From positions 3,158,967-3,222,966 of the forward strand of contig CM046332.1 in assembly GCA_025403435.1 (NCBI GenBank): DNA of 64,000 bases, written 5' to 3'. Positions 58,460-64,000 of the stretch are shown here, one piece after another. The notes beneath the pieces are model-generated. The model worked only from the letters and a program-made list of their open reading frames with translations. It searched no databases and was not told the DNA's origin. The DNA is from Artocarpus heterophyllus. Taxonomy: Eukaryota; Streptophyta; Magnoliopsida; Rosales; Moraceae. Position 1 is the first letter of the stretch. Every line of letters begins with the position of its first letter. Made by a program: the position numbers and the translations under genes.

Positions 58460-59226
58460 TGTTCGTTGGAATCCACAAGCACAAGGAATCGTATAAGTAA
58501 TAAAGTATACTAAGAGTACAGATATCATTCCCACATAGATTGTATTTAATTTTCATTAACTACCAAAATTGTATTAACCCTAGGATTATTTGAATAATCG
58601 ATTAAAAATAAAATTAAAGTTAAAACTAATTCAACAAAATCTAAATAAACTAAATGAAACTAATGAAATTAAATAAAGTGAAATAAAACACTCTAGAGAT
58701 TCAATTCTGCCAAATTATGTCACTAAGCATCTATTAATCGCCTTAATTATATTGTCTAGTTAAATAAAAGCCAAAATCTCCTAAATTCTCTAAAAGCCCT
58801 TCCTGGTAGTCATTTGGAAATATCCTATCTTAACAAGTAAACTATATGACTATGTCTACTGGTTAATTAATACTCATTAGGCTCTAGAATTTCACCAATA
58901 GCTTCATATTCATAATGGGGTATATTCCTACATCGCTAAGATTACATTACTCCATGATTAGCCTAGAGCATAGATCCTCCTTCCAGTAGTAATTCATAGC
59001 TTCCTAATCATTTAATTGGTGATCAATCAACTAGAAGCATTAACACCACATAGAATAATTATCCAACACAATTTAGACAAACACAATAAATTTGAGTAAA
59101 TGGAAAATCAAAAACAACATAAATTAAGTTAGATAGAAATTTATAGAACACAAAACTAATGCATAAATGAAAATAAAAGTAAAACTAAAAATAAAAACAA
59201 ACAAGACTAACATACAAGCATTTTTA
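58460..59226 (-). repeat. 5' LTR of element D, partial
   Basis: Matches 40702-41289, starting at tgttcg, but contains an insertion or variable stretch near 58970-59130. Similarity ends at 'acaagcattttt' near 59226, where element E sequence begins. Confidence 0.75.
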
Positions 59227-59499
59227 TTTAAATGGTACTTATATAAAGCCGGCAAAATCAGCCAGCAATAAATGAGTTATAAAAGGAGGAGCATTTACAG
59301 TTCCTTCCCCATCCAACACACCTTTAAAAGAACTAACTATTACAACTCACTTTTTTCGAATCATAACTAAGCATTCTTTTACTCATTTTAAATTTTATTT
59401 AAAGTCTTAAAAATATGTGCATTTTTTTAAATTGAAATCAAAATCTTACTTTAAATCATTAACATTAGTTTCATTATATATGATTAATTAGTATACCAA

Positions 59500-61926
59500 A
59501 ACATAACTTGTCTGATTTTTTTTAAATATTACATACTTTTTATTACCATGTATATATACACACACATATGCATAGCGGAAGCTTTACTACAGCGGCATCC
59601 ATACCCTATCTACATAATTGTCCACCCATCATGACCAGCTCCACATTGAAATTATTCCGGTCTCTTGGCTGGATTTCCTATGGCATGTACAACTAAGTAA
59701 GCTATTGCTCAGTAAGTCCAAACACAGCCCACAAGATGAACTTTCTACAAACTTGTATGATCTAATTATGCTCTTTTATGAACTTTCATTATAAGTTATA
59801 CTTAACTTAACTAGGGCCCAAGTGTTTGTACTAAATGCGCGGAGTGGTCGTCACAGCACCGAGACCGAAACATTCCTTAAAACTCCCCTTATGTCGGGAG
59901 GTTGGTACAACACCTCCTTATATATTTTAGTGTATCATTTACCCTTTTTTAAATTATGTGATCATATGATGCATGAAGCCCAACTAATTAAAATTGTATA
60001 TACTATCATAGTAATCCTTTTTTTTTTCTTTTTACAATAAACTTTTTTTTTTCTTTAAGAGAAAATCATTACTATTCACACTATAGATGGAATTTAGTAC
60101 CAGTTAATTGTTCTATACTTAAATCAATTTTCTCTATCCTCTTTAGGAATCGCCTTCAAGTCCTATTTAGACAATTTTTTGTTATTAACTTACTTAATAT
60201 CGACCACCTTATCGAAAATTGAACATATCTTCTAACAATCAATTTTTGGTTATTAGCGTGGTTTTTTTTAGACTTAGATATAACAAAACTTATTTACTTA
60301 TCTACGAACATCTTCCTGTCACCCTCAAAAATAGGGAAAATTTTCCTCTATGGGAATTTTCTTATGTCGAGAGTTTTGGGTTCGTTCAGAAATGACATTT
60401 TTGCCCTCGATAAGTCTTAAAAATCTTTTGAGCTTACATTCATCATTTGAGACTTGCGTTTTGTTATTTTTAATACATTTGATAACGGGTTTGAACACTG
60501 ATACTTGCTTTGTGGTAAAAATCCATTCTTTATGAGCTTTGCGATTCTAACTTGTTTTATGAAAATTTGACAATTTTGCCCCCAATTTCAAAATCGATTA
60601 TTTTACATCTTTGGATTTAAATAATTTTTCTTAACAGAGGTCTAAACTCCCCAAATCCCAGAATCCATAATAATTTTTTTTGAAAAACTTTTCTACCTTG
60701 TTATTTATTTTTCAAACATTTGATGTTTTAAAATATCCCATAGTGTCACATAAATGTGCTGTAGTGTCACATAAACATGTCATAGTTCCTATTTAATTAT
60801 TACATAACAATTACTAAAAACACACAATATTTTGGTATATAGTTTAGGGTTTTACCAAAAATTTCCTTGATGAACTTTGTAGGTCTCCACCCAAACTTGT
60901 TCTTGGTATTAACCCTTAGCATAAACAAAGTTTATCATCGAAACCCTTTCCAAGACCAAGAAGAAAAATTCAAAGGAAGAAGAAAAAAATCAAAGTTTTA
61001 CCATAAGTCAAGTCTAGGACTTCTTGGAAGCAATTTCTTTGCTAAAATTTGGAAGAAATTTTTGAGAGAGTGGGTTTAGGGGCTCCAAGTACCTTAGAAA
61101 AGTAAATAGGATTTTTTGTCAAAATTTTAACCCCCTTTTCTTTTAAAAAGTTCACTTTTTGTGCTTTTTTGCAATTTTTCTTAATTTTGGGGCAAAAATG
61201 CAAAAAAAAAAAAAATTGTCTCCCATCACAAGTGGCTGGCTAGTGTCTCCTTGGATTGGGTGGCCAAATTTGAGCCTTTTGTGATAAAGCAAATGGATCC
61301 CACAACCTTTTCATACAGTATAAATTTACACTCCACTGCATTTTTCCTATATTGCAAGTGTAAAATTTTGTACATATATTATCTCTTATAGTCTAAAATT
61401 ACACTAGCTAACTTTCCTTATACTAACCATCCCTAACATAGTATTTCATATATCTACATTTGTACTTTATCAGTATCTTTTTGTTATACTTTGTATTCCT
61501 TTTAATGATGTGTGTATTTTTATATTGTATCCATCAACTGATAACTGGCTAACACCAAAATCTTTTATCAATTTTTTTGATTGTCAACTAATTATTTTTA
61601 TACTGCTTAGATTATGGTATGATTATTTACTTCAATTATCATTTATTTTTCCTTACTAACTTATACCACAAAGTTTATAATTATTGTGATATAAATTCTA
61701 AATTAAGAGTATTTTACAAATTTTTGAGTGATCATACTCAAAAAAATCTATATATTAAAGTACTCTAATTAGCACAGAATTCATATACATAATCCCTACT
61801 AATAATATCCTTATTTATTTCATTTTATCATAATTTTTATAGAAATACAAGTTACCGTGGAAAATTCATTATTTAAATCCAAATAAATTTTAGATTTTAA
61901 TAAACTAATTTTTTTTAGACATTACA
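59500..61926 (-). repeat. 3' LTR of element E (left edge approximate)
   Basis: The right edge is fixed: the minus strand starts tgtaatgtctaaaa after the polypurine tract. Inside are 'gctcagtaagt' near 59708 and 'gggcccaagtg' near 59814, as in H and F. A twice-repeated 'tagtgtcacataaa' lies at 60739-60774. A short open frame at 60867-61079 has no recognisable domain. Confidence 0.6.
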
Positions 61927-61941
61927 AATCTACCCTTCTTA
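61927..61941 (-). other. Polypurine tract of element E
   Basis: The minus strand reads ttaagaagggtagat, the usual chromovirus form, directly before the LTR. Confidence 0.75.
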
Positions 61942-62129
61942 AAATTTTCGTCCTTGAAAATTAGAATAGCTCTTGTTTGTTCCTTTTAATTTCATCCTCT
62001 TGTTCCCAGGTTGTTTCTTCTACCTACTAATTGCAGCATATGACCTTAACAAGTAGTATCTTCTTGTTCCTCAATTCTTTCTCTTCTCAAGCCAAAATTT
62101 GGACCAGTTTTTCCTCATAGGATAGATCC

Positions 62130-63107
62130 TCCTAAGCTTCAATCGACTCATATTGGAGTACATGTGATGGATCTGGCACATATTTCTTTAGCGTAGATAT
62201 ATGGGATACATTGTATATAGATGCTAGTTCAGGTGATAAGGCTAAGTCGTAAGCAACGTTGCTTATTCTCTCCAAGATTTCAAATGGTCCGATGTATCTT
62301 GGACTCGATTTTGTCTTTTTCCAAAATCTCATTATTCCCTTCATTGGTGCTCTCTTGAGAAAAACTAGATCCCCAATCTAGAATTCTACGGCCCCGTTTG
62401 TTTTTGTTCTCATAATTTTTGAAAATGTTTTTGCACACTTTTTGAGGCAAAAATTTTAAAAATACTCTCAGCACAATTCTCAAATAATTCTCATTTTCCA
62501 ATATAAAAATATTTTCACCTATTTTAAAAAATGGCCCCTAGGGCCTTTGTTTTCTGTCAGCATAACTATTCTAACAACTATGAGCAGTCCCATTTTTTGT
62601 TAGATCAACTTCACATCTTCTATTGTTTTTTGGATAAAATCAATGGTCGGCAGCACCTTTTCTCTGGTTTCGTACCAATGGAGTGGTGATCTGCACCCCC
62701 TTCCATAGAGAGATTTATATAAAGCCATACCAATAGAAGCATGATAGCTATTGTTATACATAAATTCTATTAATGGAAGCTTTTTATCCCATCTTCCCTT
62801 GAAATCCAATATATATGCTCTCAGCATATCTTCTAAAGTTTGAGTCGTCCTTTTAGATTTAACATCAATCTGAGGAAGAAATGCCCTGCTAAAAGTGAGT
62901 TTCGACCCAATGCTTGATGAACACTCTTCCAAAATTTGGAGGTAAATCGACCGTCACGATATGAGATATTGGACTTTTGCACCCTATGATATCTAACTAT
63001 TTAGGCTACATATAGTTTAGCCAATTGCTCTATAGTATTATTAAGCTTAATGGGTAAAAAGTGTGCAGACTTGGTTAATCTACCTACAATTACCCATATG
63101 GTGTCAT
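62130..63107 (-). pseudogene. Element E integrase
   Basis: From high to low coordinates: DTIWVIVGRLTKSAHFLPIK, SYRDGRFTSKFWKS, a region with AFLPQIDVKSKRTTQTLEDM then DFKGRWDKKLPLIEFMYNNS and a PLHWYE segment, then RKQR, a MITE insertion (62394-62537), and VEF, GDLVFLKRAPMKGIMRFW, RYIGPFEILERI and a NVSHISTLKKY tail. Stops at several places and the MITE inactivate it. The homology is cut by the LTR at 63108. Confidence 0.85.
62394..62537. mobile_element. hAT-like MITE inserted in the integrase of element E
   Basis: It interrupts integrase homology between RKQR and VEF. The flanks are ctacggcc (62386-62393) and ctagggcc (62538-62545), an 8-bp duplication with one mismatch, the size expected for hAT. 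The ends are loosely inverted (ccgtttgtttttg against ggggccattttttaaaa). About 144 bp with no coding capacity. Confidence 0.6.
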
Positions 63108-64000
63108 TGTTGGAAAATGAGTATGCAATGAAATTTTAAAATTTTAAATCAGAGTATTTTCTAAAACACAAGTTAGGCATGCTATATACATAAATTAATG
63201 ATATATCTTACTAACCTTTTGTATACCGAAGTAGGCTCAAATCCATGTTGAGAAGAATGTTCCAAAAGAGCCTCAACCAACTGGTCTTCTTTGCTATTCT
63301 CTATCCATGATCGGAGTGTGGGAGGTCACATGTCATACAGCTCTTCCTCTAGGACTCTCCTTCCGACCACTTGAGAAGACCTAGAATTAAGGTTCTTGAT
63401 TGTGAACAATAGCTCTCAGGGACTCTCAGAGTTTCTAAGACTAGAGTGCTCACGCTATGCTTCTCAACTGATCTGAATAACTGAGAAAACTCACCTCCTA
63501 TTTATAATTGTCTAAGGCCTCAAAATTTGAATCTGGATCAACTTTTGATGAAAAATGTGTCTAAAATGCATATATAGATTATCGTAGGATCGGCAGGCCA
63601 AACTAGGAGATCGGCCTGCCGAACTCACTCCATCGGCAGCAGGTTGAACTAACGCATCAGCCTGCCAAACTTGCAATAATTTGATCCCTAAGAATATCTT
63701 ATTTTCCACCCAAGATTCTTAGATAGAGCCTTAATTTTAATTCAAATAACCCAATAGAAAAGTTATCTGATCAAAATAGTCATATATGGATGATCTCGTA
63801 GAAAATAAACATTATCTAGATAATTCAACGTGTTTATTTTGAGTCAATTTACAAAATTAATTCAACCAATAAACTAACATAGATTATTAAATCTAATATT
63901 ATCGAATTTCAGCTAATCTAATAATTTAATATAAGTAACCAATATATAGGAAAAACATGTCGTATCGTCACAGGATTTATTATGAGCAAGCAAAGGGGAC
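63108..64000 (-). repeat. Element I: LTR of a family-B copia element inserted in E, truncated by the window
   Basis: The minus strand ends ...attttccaaca at 63108 and matches the 3' half of the B LTR, including the leader-side segment at 63240-63400 and four copies of the GC-rich motif (63589-63668, for example gatcggcctgccgaac). It may be the 3' LTR of an element continuing to the right, or a solo LTR. Confidence 0.85.

Larger units (their letters stand above)
40702..59226 (-). mobile_element. Element D: short Athila-like gypsy retroelement, split by C and broken by E
   Basis: 3' LTR 40702-42269, polypurine tract next to it, internal DNA 42270-42437 and 56113-58459, primer-binding site 58437-58453, 5' LTR from 58460. 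Removing C leaves an internal region of only about 2.5 kb with a gag-like ORF and no pol, so D was a non-autonomous derivative. The left outer flank is gtcat (40697-40701). The partner duplication would lie beyond the window because E interrupts the 5' LTR near 59226. Confidence 0.8.
59227..63107 (-). mobile_element. Element E: chromovirus-like Ty3/gypsy element, 3' part
   Basis: Minus-strand integrase (62130-63107), polypurine tract and an LTR follow in the order expected for a 3' end. The element's 5' part lies beyond the family-B LTR at 63108, outside the window. It interrupts the 5' LTR of D. The left end is not resolved: no clear terminal TG or duplication was found near 59227-59500. Confidence 0.65.

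Noticed and set aside
60867..61079. 70-codon open frame in the E LTR
   Set aside because: Inside an LTR, basic low-complexity sequence, no matching domain or second copy.

Overview
The window is nuclear DNA from a flowering plant, probably a eudicot. It is AT-rich with frequent homopolymer runs. It has two intron-containing plant genes with canonical GT/AG introns, and roughly 70% of it is LTR retrotransposon nested in retrotransposon. The species cannot be fixed from the sequence.

Layout. 1-6705: a decayed Ty1/copia element of family B (element G), broken by a Ty3/gypsy-type LTR piece (H). 7156-7440: a fragment of a plant mobile domain gene between 36-bp direct repeats. 9505-10195: a degenerate inverted-repeat element. 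10982-15154 (+): a seven-exon nucleotide-sugar transporter gene (378 aa). 16533-16883: a Mutator-type MITE. 17455-17712: a LINE reverse-transcriptase remnant. 20809-22148 (+): a three-exon group IId WRKY transcription factor gene (289 aa) with W-boxes and a TATA box upstream.

23897-40082: copia element A (minus strand, ~345-bp LTRs, TSD atctt). Its integrase is split by copia element B (plus strand, 26762-36405, two 2046-bp LTRs, TSD ggagt). Neither has an intact polyprotein.

40697 to the end: a nest of gypsy-type elements. D (minus strand, Athila-like PBS, 3' LTR 40702-42269, 5' LTR from 58460) contains C (plus strand, 42443-56112, TSD gtgat). C contains F (minus strand, 47625-51472, TSD ccatt). 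D's 5' LTR is broken near 59226 by E, a chromovirus-like gypsy element. E is itself interrupted by a hAT-like MITE (62394-62537) and by a family-B copia LTR (I, 63108 to the window end).

The most unusual object is C. It has ~2.1-kb LTRs, a tRNA-Asp type primer-binding site and a short gag-like ORF, but no pol that I can find. It carries an intronless, broken copy of a LONELY GUY (LOG) cytokinin-activating gene, and a second ORF with a basic stretch and clustered cysteines downstream of its own TATA box and CT-rich leader. A second theme is that three unrelated element families (A, B, F) carry arrays of short palindromic motifs in their leaders or LTRs.
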